In this document: positions 16,128 to 26,600 of the stretch, one piece after another
Numbering within the stretch: position 1 is the first letter of the stretch
Layout: each line of letters starts with the position of its first letter
From: Gallionella sp.
GTDB taxonomy: Bacteria; Pseudomonadota; Gammaproteobacteria; Burkholderiales; Gallionellaceae
DNA: 64,000 bases
Reading direction: 5' to 3'
NCBI GenBank assembly: GCA_023229845.1
Contig: JALNYK010000002.1
Span: 133,197 to 197,196, forward strand
The notes under the pieces: generated by a model
The model's input: only the letters and a program-made list of their open reading frames with translations
What the model was told of the DNA's origin: nothing
Database searches by the model: none
Made by a program: the position numbers and the translations under genes

Positions 16128-17147
16128 TCATTCTCTTTCGATCAGCATCGCATCCCCGTAACTGAAGAAGCGATATTCCTTGTCCACCGCATGGCGGTAG
16201 GCCGCCAGCATGCTCTCCATGCCGCCGAAGGCGCACACCAGCATCAGCAGCGTGGACTTCGGCAGGTGGAAATTGGTCAGCAGCACGTCCACCACGTTGA
16301 ATCGGTAACCCGGCGTGATGAAGATGCGCGTCTCGCCCGAGCCAGCCTTCAGCTCGCCACTCGCCGCAGCACTCTCCAGCGCGCGCAGGCTGGTCGTGCC
16401 GACCGAGACCACGCGTCCGCCCGCGGCGCGCGCAGCAGCGATGGCATCCACTGTTTCCTGCGGAATTTCGTAACGCTCGCTGTGCATCGCGTGCTCATGG
16501 ATGTTCTCGGCGCGCACTGGCTGGAACGTGCCCGCGCCGACATGCAGCGTGACATAGGCGAGCGCAGCACCCTGGTCGCGCAAGGCTTGCAGCATCGCAT
16601 CGTCGAAATGCAGTCCCGCAGTGGGTGCGGCCACCGCGCCTGCCTCGCGCGCGAATACGGTCTGGTAGCGCTGCTCGTCATCGTCGCCCGCCACATGGGT
16701 GATATAGGGCGGCAACGGCAGACGTCCGTAGCGTTCCAGCAAGTCCAGCACCGGCTCTTCGTTCAAAAAGCGCAGATGGAAGAACTCGCCCTCGCGTCCC
16801 AGCACCTCGACCGGCAGCACATCGCACAGCATCAGCCTCGCGCCCGCCTTGGGCGACTTGCTGGCGCGCATCTGCACCAGCACTTCGTGCTCGTTCAGCA
16901 CGCGCTCGACCAGCACTTCGACCTTGCCACCGGTCTCTTTCTCGCCGAACAAGCGCGCCTTGATGACGCGGGTGTCGTTCAACACCAGCACGTCGTTCGG
17001 GCGAATGAAGCGCAACAGGTCGGTAAATCGGCAATCTTCCAGCGAGCCATCGTGCGCATAAAGCAAACGGCTAGAGCCTCGAATCTCAGGCGGATACTGC
17101 GCGATCAGGTGCTCGGGCAGGACAAAATCGAATTTTTCGGTACGCAT
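16128..17147 (-). CDS. queA: S-adenosylmethionine:tRNA ribosyltransferase-isomerase
   Basis: QueA transfers and isomerises the ribose of S-adenosylmethionine onto preQ1-modified tRNA to make epoxyqueuosine. The 339-residue protein begins MRTEKFDFVLPEHLIAQYPPE and has the conserved SRLLY, LVLNDTRVIKARL, PTAGLHFD and HVGAGTFQPVR motifs. The frame stays open 62 codons further upstream, but that stretch is antisense to tRNA-Leu and has no family similarity, so the start at 17147 is used even though its ribosome site is weak. It is the first gene of the queA-nfeD-SPFH-tgt-yajC-secDF run. Confidence 0.96.
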   Translation of the reverse strand: MRTEKFDFVLPEHLIAQYPPEIRGSSRLLYAHDGSLEDCRFTDLLRFIRPNDVLVLNDTRVIKARLFGEKETGGKVEVLVERVLNEHEVLVQMRASKSPKAGARLMLCDVLPVEVLGREGEFFHLRFLNEEPVLDLLERYGRLPLPPYITHVAGDDDEQRYQTVFAREAGAVAAPTAGLHFDDAMLQALRDQGAALAYVTLHVGAGTFQPVRAENIHEHAMHSERYEIPQETVDAIAAARAAGGRVVSVGTTSLRALESAAASGELKAGSGETRIFITPGYRFNVVDVLLTNFHLPKSTLLMLVCAFGGMESMLAAYRHAVDKEYRFFSYGDAMLIERE

Positions 17148-17185
17148 GAACAACAGTGGAAAGCTTGGTGAGGGCGCGATTGTAG

Positions 17186-17214
17186 TTGATGAAGCGCTTC
17201 GTTTCATGGATAAT
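17186..17214 (+). promoter_or_regulatory. Likely sigma-70 promoter of tRNA-Leu
   Basis: TTGATG and GATAAT are 17 bases apart, and the tRNA begins 29 bases after the -10 box. The spacing fits a stable-RNA promoter with a short 5' leader. Confidence 0.55.
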
Positions 17215-17242
17215 TCGCCGCTCTTTGCAGCAACACCGCAAA

Positions 17243-17329
17243 GCCGGGGTGATGGAACTGGTAGACGTGCCGGACTCAAAATCCGGTGCCCGAGAGGGCG
17301 TGGGGGTTCGATTCCCCCCCCCGGCACCA
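17243..17329 (+). tRNA. tRNA-Leu (anticodon CAA)
   Basis: An 87-base type II tRNA ending in encoded CCA. The acceptor arm pairs GCCGGGG with CCCCGGC. The anticodon stem CCGGA/TCCGG closes the loop CTCAAAA, giving anticodon CAA, which reads UUG. A long variable arm (TGCCCGAGAGGGCG) and a GGGGG-TTCGATT-CCCCC T arm are as expected for leucine. Confidence 0.96.
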
Positions 17330-17337
17330 ACAAAATG

Positions 17338-17370
17338 AAAGGCAGGATTATTCCCTGCCTTTTTTCTTTT
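17338..17370 (+). terminator. Terminator after tRNA-Leu
   Basis: The stem GGCAGG/CCTGCC is followed by a long T-rich run starting at 17360, nine bases after the tRNA end. Confidence 0.85.
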
Positions 17371-17403
17371 CAGCCATTTTTCTTTTCGCTTGGGGATTTC
17401 TCC

Positions 17404-17850
17404 ATGATCTGGAAACCGAACGTCACCGTCGCCGCAGTCATCGAACGCGAGGGTAAATTCCTGCTGGTGGAAGAAGAGACCGCGCAGGGCCTGCGCTTCA
17501 ATCAACCCGCCGGACACTGGGAACCGAACGAAACGCTGGAACAAGGCGCGGCGCGCGAGGCGCTGGAAGAAACCGCTTACCATTTCACGCCGCAACACCT
17601 GACCGGCATCTACCGCTGGCATTCGGACAATGCAAACATCACTTATCTGCGCTTTGCCTTCTGCGGCGAAATCACCGGTCACGAGCCGGAGCGCGAACTG
17701 GACGAAGGCATCGTGCGTGCGGTGTGGATGACTATCGACGAAGTCCGCACCACGCAGGAACGCCATCGCAGCCCGCTGATCCTACGCTGCATCGAAGACT
17801 ATCTGGCGGGCAAGCGTTACCCTCTGGAACTGATCACCCACTATGACTAA
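17404..17850 (+). CDS. nudJ: NudJ-like Nudix phosphatase
   Basis: A 148-residue Nudix hydrolase. The complete Nudix box GHWEPNETLEQGAAREALEE is at about residues 37-60, and the N-terminus MIWKPNVTVAAVIEREGKFLLVEEE matches NudJ, which in E. coli removes phosphate from HMP-PP and thiamine diphosphate. The gene order nudJ-mnmA-purB is the same as in E. coli apart from the missing hflD. The start at 17404 is taken from homology; upstream codons run through the tRNA. Its last eight bases overlap the mnmA start (ATGACTAAC). Confidence 0.9.
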   Translation: MIWKPNVTVAAVIEREGKFLLVEEETAQGLRFNQPAGHWEPNETLEQGAAREALEETAYHFTPQHLTGIYRWHSDNANITYLRFAFCGEITGHEPERELDEGIVRAVWMTIDEVRTTQERHRSPLILRCIEDYLAGKRYPLELITHYD

Positions 17851-19093
17851 CGAGCAAGCTCGTTTCCCTCTCCCCAACCCCGCTCCGCGCCCCACGGACG
17901 GGGCTGCATCCCCGTCCGGCTCCAGCGGCGGGAAGCACGCTTCCCGAAACCCCGTCTTCGCCCCGCAAGCGGGCGAGGGGGCAAACGTGCCGCTTCGCGG
18001 CGCACAAAAAAAACTCCGCGTGGTCGTCGGCATGTCCGGCGGCGTCGATTCCTCGGTCACCGCGCTGTTGCTGAAGCAGCAAGGCTACGACGTGGTCGGC
18101 CTGTTCATGAAGAACTGGGAAGACGATGACGACAGCGAATACTGCTCGTCGCGCCAGGACCTGATCGACGCGGTGTCGGTCGCCGACACCATCGGCATTC
18201 CCATCGAAGCGGTGAACTTCGCGAAGGAATACAAGGACCGCGTATTCAGCTATTTCCTGCGCGAATACGAAGCCGGGCGCACACCCAATCCGGACATCCT
18301 GTGCAACTCCGAGATCAAGTTCAAGGCCTTCCTCGACCACGCGATCCAGCTTGGCGCGGACTGCATCGCGACAGGTCATTATGCGCAGGTGCGCGAGGTG
18401 GAGGGCCTGTTCCAGTTGCTGAAGGCGGCGGACGCCAGCAAGGACCAGAGCTATTTCCTGCATCGGTTGAACCAGGCGCAGTTGTCCAAGGCGATGTTCC
18501 CGCTGGGCAAGATGTTGAAGTCCGAGGTGCGCGCCATCGCCGAGCAACATGGTCTATCGAACTACGCGAAGAAAGATAGCACCGGCATCTGTTTCATCGG
18601 CGAACGCCCGTTCCGCGAATTCCTCAACCGCTACCTGCCGACCCAGCCGGGCGACATGGTCACGCCCGAAGGAAAAATTATGGGACAGCACATGGGGCTG
18701 TCCTTCTATACCTACGGCCAGCGCCAAGGACTGGGCATAGGCGGCGGCAAGGATTCGTCGGGCGAACCGTGGTTCGTCGCGGGCAAGGACATGGCGCACA
18801 ACCGCCTAATCGTGGTGCAGGGCCATGACCACCCCATGCTGCTGAACCCGCAACTGGATGCGCTGGACATGCACTGGATAGCCGGGCATGCGCCCGACCT
18901 GTCGAGCCCCTATGCGGCCAAGACGCGCTACCGCCAGCAGGATGCGGCGTGCCGTGTCGCATCGACAGATGCCGACCGGGTTCATTTCACGTTCGACGAA
19001 GCGCAATGGGCGGTCACGCCGGGCCAATCGGTCGTCGTGTACGACGGCGAAGTATGTCTGGGCGGCGCGATCATCGAACAAGGACAGAACTGA
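17843..19093 (+). CDS. mnmA: tRNA-specific 2-thiouridylase MnmA with an in-frame N-terminal insertion
   Basis: MnmA activates U34 of Lys, Glu and Gln tRNAs with ATP and adds sulfur. The 416-residue protein has the ATP loop SGGVDS at residues 65-70, catalytic Cys154 in NPDILCN and Cys250 in STGICFIGERPF, with the usual 96-97 residue spacing. Residues about 4-55 have no counterpart in the family (E. coli has its SGGVDS near residue 14) and are encoded by a palindrome-rich insertion at 17851-18006 that is a multiple of three. The ATG overlapping the nudJ stop is kept as start because that overlap looks ancestral; later starts (GTG/TTG near 18020) are possible and would drop the extension. Confidence 0.93.
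   Translation: MTNEQARFPLPNPAPRPTDGAASPSGSSGGKHASRNPVFAPQAGEGANVPLRGAQKKLRVVVGMSGGVDSSVTALLLKQQGYDVVGLFMKNWEDDDDSEYCSSRQDLIDAVSVADTIGIPIEAVNFAKEYKDRVFSYFLREYEAGRTPNPDILCNSEIKFKAFLDHAIQLGADCIATGHYAQVREVEGLFQLLKAADASKDQSYFLHRLNQAQLSKAMFPLGKMLKSEVRAIAEQHGLSNYAKKDSTGICFIGERPFREFLNRYLPTQPGDMVTPEGKIMGQHMGLSFYTYGQRQGLGIGGGKDSSGEPWFVAGKDMAHNRLIVVQGHDHPMLLNPQLDALDMHWIAGHAPDLSSPYAAKTRYRQQDAACRVASTDADRVHFTFDEAQWAVTPGQSVVVYDGEVCLGGAIIEQGQN
17851..18006. repeat. Palindromic repeat inserted in frame in mnmA
   Basis: A chain of perfect hairpins: CGAGCAAGCTCG at 17851-17862, a nine-base stem CGGACGGGG/CCCCGTCCG at 17895-17918, CGGGAAGC/GCTTCCCG at 17929-17946, CCCGC/GCGGG at 17962-17973 and CCGC/GCGG at 17990-18000. 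It is read through as a Pro/Ser/Gly-rich peptide at the N-terminus of MnmA. Right boundary is approximate. Confidence 0.75.
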
Positions 19094-19120
19094 TTCGCGT
19101 AAAATGCGCACCTGTTATTC

Positions 19121-19175
19121 GTAGGTCGGGCTTTAGCCCGACTTGAAAATGATGTCGGACTAAAGTCCGACCTAC
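19121..19175. repeat. Palindromic element with GTAGGTCGG ends, copy 2
   Basis: Fifty-five bases with two hairpins (GTCGGGCTTTAGCCCGAC and GTCGGACTAAAGTCCGAC) enclosed by GTAGGTCGG and CCGACCTAC ends. It lies between mnmA and purB and shares its ends with the element at 10112-10190. It has no T run and is not called as a terminator. Confidence 0.75.
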
Positions 19176-19198
19176 AACTTCCGATTCAAGGCCCGATC

Positions 19199-20563
19199 AT
19201 GAACACTCTCACCGCCCTCTCCCCTCTCGACGGACGCTACGCAGGCAAGGTCGATTCCCTGCGCGGCTATTTCAGCGAATTCGGCCTGATCCGCTTCCGC
19301 GTGCTGATCGAGATCGAATGGCTGAAGGCGCTGAGCGCGCAGGCCGACATCCCCGAGATCGCGCCGTTCTCCGCCGCGACCGTGGCACAGCTGGATGCGC
19401 TCAACGCGAATTTCAGCGAGGCCGATGCCACCGCGATCAAGGCTATCGAGAAGACCACCAACCACGATGTGAAGGCGGTGGAATACTGGCTGCGCGAGAA
19501 GCTGGGTTCCAACCCGGAGACCGCGGGCGTGCTGGAGTTCATCCACTTCGCCTGCACCTCGGAAGACATCAATAACCTCAGTCACGCGCTGATGCTCAAA
19601 GGCGCACGCGAAGCGGCGATGCTGCCTGCGCTGCAAGGCCTGATCGCACGCATGAAGGAACTCGCACACCAGCTCGCCGACATGCCGATGCTGTGCCGCA
19701 CCCACGGCCAGACCGCGACGCCCAGCACGCTGGGCAAGGAGATGGCGAACGTGGTGTACCGTTTGCAGCGCGCCGAACAGCGCCTCGCGGGCGTAGAAAT
19801 CCTGGGCAAGATCAACGGCGCGGTGGGCAACTACAACGCGCACCTGTCGGCCTATCCAGAGGTGGATTGGGAGTCGTTCGCTAAAAAATTCGTCGAAGCT
19901 CGCGGCATCACCTTCAATCCCTACACCATCCAGATCGAGCCACACGATTACATGGCCGAGCTGTACGACGCATTCGCGCGCATCAACACCATCCTGATCG
20001 ACCTCGACCGCGACGTGTGGGGCTACATCTCCATGGGCTTCTTCAAGCAGAAGGTCGTCAAGGGCGAAGTCGGCTCCTCGACCATGCCGCACAAGGTCAA
20101 TCCGATCGACTTCGAGAACTCGGAAGGCAACCTCGGCATGGCCAACGCGATGCTGCGCCACCTGTCCGAGAAGCTGCCGATCTCGCGCTGGCAGCGCGAC
20201 CTGACCGACTCCACCGTGCTGCGCAACATGGGCGTGGCGCTGGGCTATACCCTGCTCGGCTACGAGTCGCTGCTGAAGGGGCTGAACAAGCTGGAAGCCA
20301 ACCCGCAGCGCGTGGCGGACGACCTGAACAACAGCTGGGAAGTGCTGGCCGAACCGATCCAGACCGTAATGCGCCGCTATAACATCGAGAACGCCTATGA
20401 CAAGCTGAAGGACCTGACGCGCGGCAAGGGCGGCATCAACAAAGAGAGCCTCGCCGTTTTCATCGCGACGCTGGACATCCCGGAAGCCGAGAAGCAGCGA
20501 TTGTTGCAACTCTCGCCGGCCACCTACACCGGCAAGGCGGCGGAACTGGCGAAGCGTATCTAG
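19199..20563 (+). CDS. purB: Adenylosuccinate lyase
   Basis: PurB cleaves SAICAR and adenylosuccinate in purine biosynthesis. The 454-residue protein matches the E. coli-type enzyme: it begins MNTLTALSPLDGRYAGKV, has CTSEDINNLSHALM, RTHGQTATPSTLGKE and the superfamily signature GSSTMPHKVNPIDFENSEGN, whose serine is the catalytic loop residue. The nudJ-mnmA-purB arrangement is conserved in proteobacteria. A strong two-way terminator follows. Confidence 0.97.
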   Translation: MNTLTALSPLDGRYAGKVDSLRGYFSEFGLIRFRVLIEIEWLKALSAQADIPEIAPFSAATVAQLDALNANFSEADATAIKAIEKTTNHDVKAVEYWLREKLGSNPETAGVLEFIHFACTSEDINNLSHALMLKGAREAAMLPALQGLIARMKELAHQLADMPMLCRTHGQTATPSTLGKEMANVVYRLQRAEQRLAGVEILGKINGAVGNYNAHLSAYPEVDWESFAKKFVEARGITFNPYTIQIEPHDYMAELYDAFARINTILIDLDRDVWGYISMGFFKQKVVKGEVGSSTMPHKVNPIDFENSEGNLGMANAMLRHLSEKLPISRWQRDLTDSTVLRNMGVALGYTLLGYESLLKGLNKLEANPQRVADDLNNSWEVLAEPIQTVMRRYNIENAYDKLKDLTRGKGGINKESLAVFIATLDIPEAEKQRLLQLSPATYTGKAAELAKRI

Positions 20564-20580
20564 TTCATTATCGCCCCCGG

Positions 20581-20618
20581 AAACAAACAAGCCCGCAATT
20601 GCGGGCTTGTTTGTTTTC
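20581..20618. terminator. Two-way terminator between purB and the FecR giant gene
   Basis: A near-perfect palindrome, AAACAAACAAGCCCGCAATT and its complement, with A and T runs on the outside. It serves purB on the plus strand and the convergent gene ending at 20634 on the minus strand. Confidence 0.9.
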
Positions 20619-20633
20619 AACACCCAGACATCA

Positions 20634-23600
20634 CTAGGGAATCGCGGCCCCCTTCTGGAACGCCGCCGCCCCGCTGACCACGGACGCGCCATTAGTAAAT
20701 CCGTAGATCATCGCCGCACCTGCACCGGCCGCGCCGGTGAAGGCGCCGCCGATGTCGGCCTGCGTCGTGCCGGAACAGCCCGCGCCCGTGCAGCTTGCCG
20801 ACAGCGCTCCCCCTCCGACGACAAAAGTATTGGCGCTGAACATCGATCGCTGCTGGATCGGGATGGCTGTGCCGCTCGCCGTCAGCGTCATCGAGTTGAT
20901 GCCGACATTCACGCCAACATCGACCGTTTGCGCAGTGAAGTTCGCCACCAGCGTCGCGCTGTTCAGCGTACCGATGGCACCCAGATTGTCGGTCGGCGCG
21001 GTTCCGCCCCCCAGAACATAGTTATAGACGCCGCTGACCGGCAACGCAACCGGCGCGGTCATCGTCGGCGTGGCGATCCAGTGCAGGGAGGCAGACCCGA
21101 GCGCAGTCGGCGTCACCGCGCCGGTGGCGCGATCAGTGACATCGACCGAACCGCCCACCCAGCGTCCCCAGCTGATGCCGGTGGTCGGATCGGTCCCCAA
21201 CCCCGTCTGGGTTGCAGTTCCAATCGACAACCTCGAGGAGCCCGTATCGGTCATGCCGTTGGCGTTGAATCCGGTGTCGAAGGCCGTCACTCCTCCCGCC
21301 ACCTCGGTCACCCGCGTAGCGTTGTTGTAAGCGCCATCCACCATTCCGCTGCTGGTGACGCTGACAGAGTTGAAACCGGACATCCCCACCAGGCGGTAGG
21401 CCGTGGCGGTATCCGCCGGGGCGGAGGCCACCAGCGCCACCGTGCCGTTCACCATTTCAAGCGGCGCAGTGTTCGACGTGCCGTTGCCCGCCCCGAATGC
21501 GCCGGATGCCTGGATCGTACCGCTGGCCAGCTGCCAGATACCGGTCAGCTCGTTGGCTGTGGGGCCGTAGAAATGACCGCTGGTCGAACCCAGCGTGCCC
21601 GCCGCCACATTGACCGGGCTGGCGGTCAGTCCCGCAGGAGCCGCACCCGCGGTCACGGCGCCGCTGAAGGCATTGGTCGCAATGGTGGCGGCCAGCGACA
21701 GGTCGTTGAAATAGCCCACCGCTCCGCCTGTGGTTCGATCCACCACCTGGATGCCGGTTGCCGTGCCGCTCAATGCTCCGGTGGTGAAGTTGGCGAACAG
21801 GCTGACACCACCCAGCAGGGTATATGGCGTATTGGTCGCGCTGTTCTGCGCTCCGCCGACCATTGCTCCGTAGTAATAGCCGTTCACCGCGAAGTTGCTG
21901 ACGGGCATCGAGGTCGAGGGCGTCATCAGCATGCCTCCGGCGAATTCGCCGCTGGAGAAGGGACCGGTCGCAGTGGCGGGCGCCAGTCCGGCTGGCGTCG
22001 GGAGCAGGCGCCATTCGCCGAAATTGGAATATTTTGCGCTGTAACTCGAACCGTAAGTGTCCATCGAGAACGTTTCGCCCGATGCCGCCATGCCGAAATA
22101 GGCGCCCGTCTTGGATTGATCGGCCGTCAAACTGGCCACCGATGCGGTGATCCCGCCGGACAAGGCGGCAGCGAGCGGCTGCCCATTGGCCAGCGTCAAG
22201 CTCAGCGCAGTCGCAGGCTGAACGGCCAGGGTGGCATTCGGGTCGCCGGCCGGAAAGGCGACGCTGACCGTACCTCCCGTCACGACCGGGCCGGTCACCG
22301 TCACCGACGGCGCCCGCACCGCCACCATGTCGGCCGAGGTAAAGCTGCTGGGAACGGTCGGCATCGCCATCGACGCGCTCAGCTGGTACTGGAACAACGC
22401 CCCGTCCAGTCCGCTGCCGGTGAGTTGCCCGCTGAGAGAGCCGGTTCCGGTCGTCGCGCCGGGCGTCGCGGCATCCATCGTCACGCTCAGTACGTTCGCC
22501 ACTCCGGTTCCGGTAGTCGCCCAGAATGCGTTCTTGCTGTAGTTGGACCAGCTCAACGGTACGCCGGCAGCGGTAGCGGACCAGTTATGTCCGTTGACGC
22601 CGGTCAGTCCCAGCGCAATATCCACCGTCTGGTTGGTGAAGTTGACCGTCAGGCTGGCGCTGGACAAAGCGCCGGCCTGACCGTACTGGTTGGTCGGCGC
22701 GGTGCCGCCGTCGAGTGCGTAACTCATGCTGCCCAGCAACACCTCGGGCAGGTAGATCGGATCCAGCCCCGGCCCTTGAATCCAGTGGAACTGTCCACCG
22801 AACGGAGTGGTATAGCTATAGGCGCGCGTCCCCTCGTCCCAGGCGCCGAACTGGATGCCGGTCGCCGCATCGGCCGCCGCCTGTCCGGCGCAGGTGACGC
22901 AGTTGATCGTGGTCGTGCTGGTGTTGCCGGCTCCGGCGTTATAGCCAAAGGAGGTCAGCACCCCGCCGGTGGTCGTTGCGGTGTCGACGGTTTGCTGCCA
23001 TATGCCGTACGATCCCGCCTCCGCCACGACAAACTTGCCGGTTGCGGGCGTCGCCCCATTCGCCACCGTTGCGTTCCCCGCCACGCCATTGCGCGTCAAC
23101 GCTGCGACCCCTGTTAGGTTGGCAGTCGTCGCTCCGCCGGCCTGCGGCCATTCCTGAATCTGGTATTCGACGATCGCACCGGCGTAGTTCTGCCCGGTAA
23201 ACGCACCGGACAGGTAGCCGTAGGTGCTGACCGACGCATTGCTGCTGGTCACCGTCAGATTGCCGCCAAATCCGGCGCTGGCGCCATTGAATGCACCGAT
23301 CCCCATGGGAAAGGCCGAACCCGCATTCCAGGTAGTCGCTCCCAGCGACACCGACAATGCCGCCGTCACGGTCTGGGCGGTGAAGTCCGCCGTCAGCGAC
23401 AGCGAATTCAGCGTTCCCGCCGCACCCGAACTATCCTTGGGCGCAGGCGCACCGTTCAATGCATAGCTGAACACCCCCACCGCAGTCCCGCCCGTCGCGG
23501 CGGAGAGCGTGGTCGGCGTATCCAGGTAGCCTTCGGGAGCGAAAGCCCAACTTTCCGGGCCATACCCATAGTTCTTGCCCGGACCGAAGGCGATGCTCGC

Positions 23601-26600
23601 GGATGTCTGGGAAAGCGTCGGCACATCGGCCCAGCGCCCGAACTGGATGCCGGTCGTCGCGAACGAAGCAGCGTTGCCGTTCACCGCACCGGTCGCCCCC
23701 GGCAAGGTCACGGCATAGCTGCCGCAGCCGGTACACCCCTCGCTCCAGCCGAACGAAGGCGTCGCGGCCGTCGGCGCGACATTCGCAGCGGCAGTCATGC
23801 CATTGCCGCCGAATGACATCGAGGCATAGCCGGAACCGGTGGACAGTTCGAACGAAACGTCGGTCTGCGCGAAAGGCTGAGCCTGAACTGCGGCCGGCGT
23901 GGTCGCCGCGGAGAACGCCACCATACCCTGAATCAGATCGGTCGCACCTGTCGTGGCACCCGGCGCCGCTCCGGTCCACAGGGTGTAGTTCAGGCCGACA
24001 CTCGCCGCCGCATCGCCGGCAAAGCCGCCGCCGACGTTGGCAAAATAGGTTCCGGCGCAGCCGGTGCAAGTCGCCGTCACTTGCGTGCCGGTGCTGAAGA
24101 ACGATTGATTGATCGCCATGCCGGCGGCGACAACATCCAGCGTCTTGCCGGCGATGGTCAGGTTCAGTGCGGCATCGACCAACTGGCTGGTGAAGTTCGC
24201 CGTCAGGGTCGCGCTGTTCAGCACACCGGCGGTGCCCAATGCATCCGTCGGGCTGGTTGCCGCCACCTTGTTATAAGTGGCGACGCCGCCCAACGTCTGC
24301 ACGTAACCGGCCGGCGGCGCCAGCAGGATCGCCCAGTGCTCGCTGGTCGCACCCAGATTGCGGGTAAACGTCGGAATCGGAGGAATGCCGACGACGTTAT
24401 CCGACACCGTGATCGTGCCGCCCACCCAGCGTCCGGCATAGATGCTGTTGTCCGCCATCTTGAAGGCTTCCATTGCGGTGCCGCCGGTGCGCTTGACGTT
24501 GGCGTCGACTACCACGACCTGCGGGGTCGCCGTCGAAGCGGCCGTTTCCTCGTACCAGGCATGGCGGCTTTCCACCAAGTTGCCCGCGCCGTCCAGCACG
24601 AAGCTGGTGTTGGCCGCGCCAACGCTGGTAAACCCTGCGCCCGGACCATAACCTTCGATGTAGCCGCTGCCGCCGACCGTATCCGGCTGCACAGTGCTCA
24701 TGATGCCGATGAAACGATCGGTAGTGACTACAGCAGGATTGTTATAGGCGGCGATCGGGGCATTGGCAACGATGGTCGCAGAATTCGTCTGGACGAGGCT
24801 CGCGGCGGATGGCGCGGGACTGATTACTGCCGGGTCCGTTTGCGCGTATGCCGCCGCCGCGCTGCTCGCCGCCGTCTGGGCCGCAACGGCTTCGGTGCTG
24901 GCAGTCGCCGCATCGAGCGCGGCATTGGCGGCCGCAAGGCTTGCGGCGTCCACGGCGGTCTGGGCGGCTGCCGCCGCCGCTTGGGCGGAGGCCAACTGGC
25001 TCGCCGCCGAAGTCTGGGCAGTCTGGGCAAGCGCCAATTGCTGTTCGGCAATGGCTTGCTGCTGTTGCGCGATCAGCAATTGCGCCTGGGCGTTAGCAAG
25101 ATCGCCAGCCGCCTGGAATATCACCGCTTCGTCCGCCGCAAGCTGGGCGTTGGCGGCGGCCGACTGCGCATTGGTCACGGCGGTCTGGGCGGCGGTCACC
25201 AGTGTCGGCGTCGCAGACTGCACGGCGGCAATCGCGTCATTCTGCGTGCTTGCAGTGGTCAAGCCGGTATTTGCCGTAGTCAGGTTGGCATTCGCGCTGG
25301 TCAAGGCGGTGGCAGCCGCAGTTTGCGCCGCGGTCAGTGCTGTGTTTTGCGCGGTCACCGTTCCTGCCGCAGTCTGCACGTCCGTATTGGCGGTCTGCAA
25401 TGCGGTGCTGGCGGTCTGCACGGCGGTGTTGGCCGAACCCGCGGTGCTGTCCGCAAAAGTGCCATTGGCAGTGAGTGCGGTTTGCGCCGCATTCGCCTGT
25501 GCTATTGCGGCTGTCGTCGCCGTCTGGATGGAAGCCGCATTGGCGGCGGCGGTCACCGCATCGGCCAGCGTCAATGCCGATGCGCTCGTCACCGCGGCAT
25601 CGGCGCCGGCGACGTCGGTCGTGGCGACAGAGATGGCCGCAGTTGCCGGAGTAATCGGCACTTGCGGGATAACGACGAGTTGATTGTTGGCCGTTTGCAC
25701 CGCCGCGGCCGCTGTCGCCGCAGCCTGCGCGGCCGTCGCGGCCGCAGTGGCCGCAGCCTGCGCCTGGGTTGCCACCAGGCTCTGGGTGATCGGAACAGTC
25801 TGCCCGGTTCTGGTCGTAGCGGTGTTTGTGGTTAAGTTAAGCGTCGTCCCTGCCGCATCAGGCTGTGTCGTAATCGTTGTTGATGGTGTTGTTGCGGGAA
25901 GCTGAATTACTTCTGTTGCTGGAGTTGCAGCAGACACCGCCGGGGTGGTAGCGGAGGGAATGCCTCCGGTGCTGGGTGGCGCAGCATCCACGACGGATGT
26001 TTCACGGATAGGTGCGATTTCTTGCGGGGCTGTCGCAGCAGTGCTTTCCTGTGTCGCCGCACCGGCTGCCCCGCCCTCTGCTGTCGATTGCGAAGTACTG
26101 TCGGCGCCTCCCTGCCCGTTGTCGGCAGCCTTGTTCGACTCGCCACTCTGTCCATTCTCGCCGGATGATCCTTGTTTCTTCTTGGTGTCGTCCTTCTTGG
26201 TGTCGTCCTGCTTGGTGTCGTCCTGCTTGGTATCGCCCTGCTTGGTATCGCCCTGCTTCTCGCCGTTCGCGCCTTTGTCGCCGTTCTGACCAGCCGGCTC
26301 ATCGTTTCCCGCGCCCGGAAAGAGATTGACGTCAAGCGGTTTTACCACGGGAAGCTGGTTCATCCCGTAGGAGACGACCATGCCCTGCCCGGGCTGGAGC
26401 AAGGTCTTCCCCTTGTCCGTGCCCATTTCGATTGCGCCCTTGTTGACGACCGCGGCGGCGAATCCCCCCCCCATAATCGGAGATGGAGCATCTGTTTGTG
26501 CCATGAGCATGTCCGCCGCAGCCACTTTGACCGGCGCGGCCTCGACATATACGGCCTCATAGTCCGTACCGCGAATCCCGATGGTCGCAGCAGGCGTGGT

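Noticed and set aside
17148..17333. N-terminal extension of queA and of nudJ through the tRNA region
   Set aside because: Both extensions are translations of, or antisense to, tRNA-Leu; family similarity begins at 17147 (queA) and 17404 (nudJ).
20607..25835. Two long plus-strand frames (836 and 584 codons) opposite the FecR giant gene
   Set aside because: The Ala/Thr/Gly-rich coding on the minus strand leaves the opposite frames open; translations are Arg/Gly/His-rich without any recognisable domain.
26178..26252. Short direct repeats considered as a CRISPR array
   Set aside because: The 15-base units are adjacent without spacers and encode a protein repeat; no cas genes are present.
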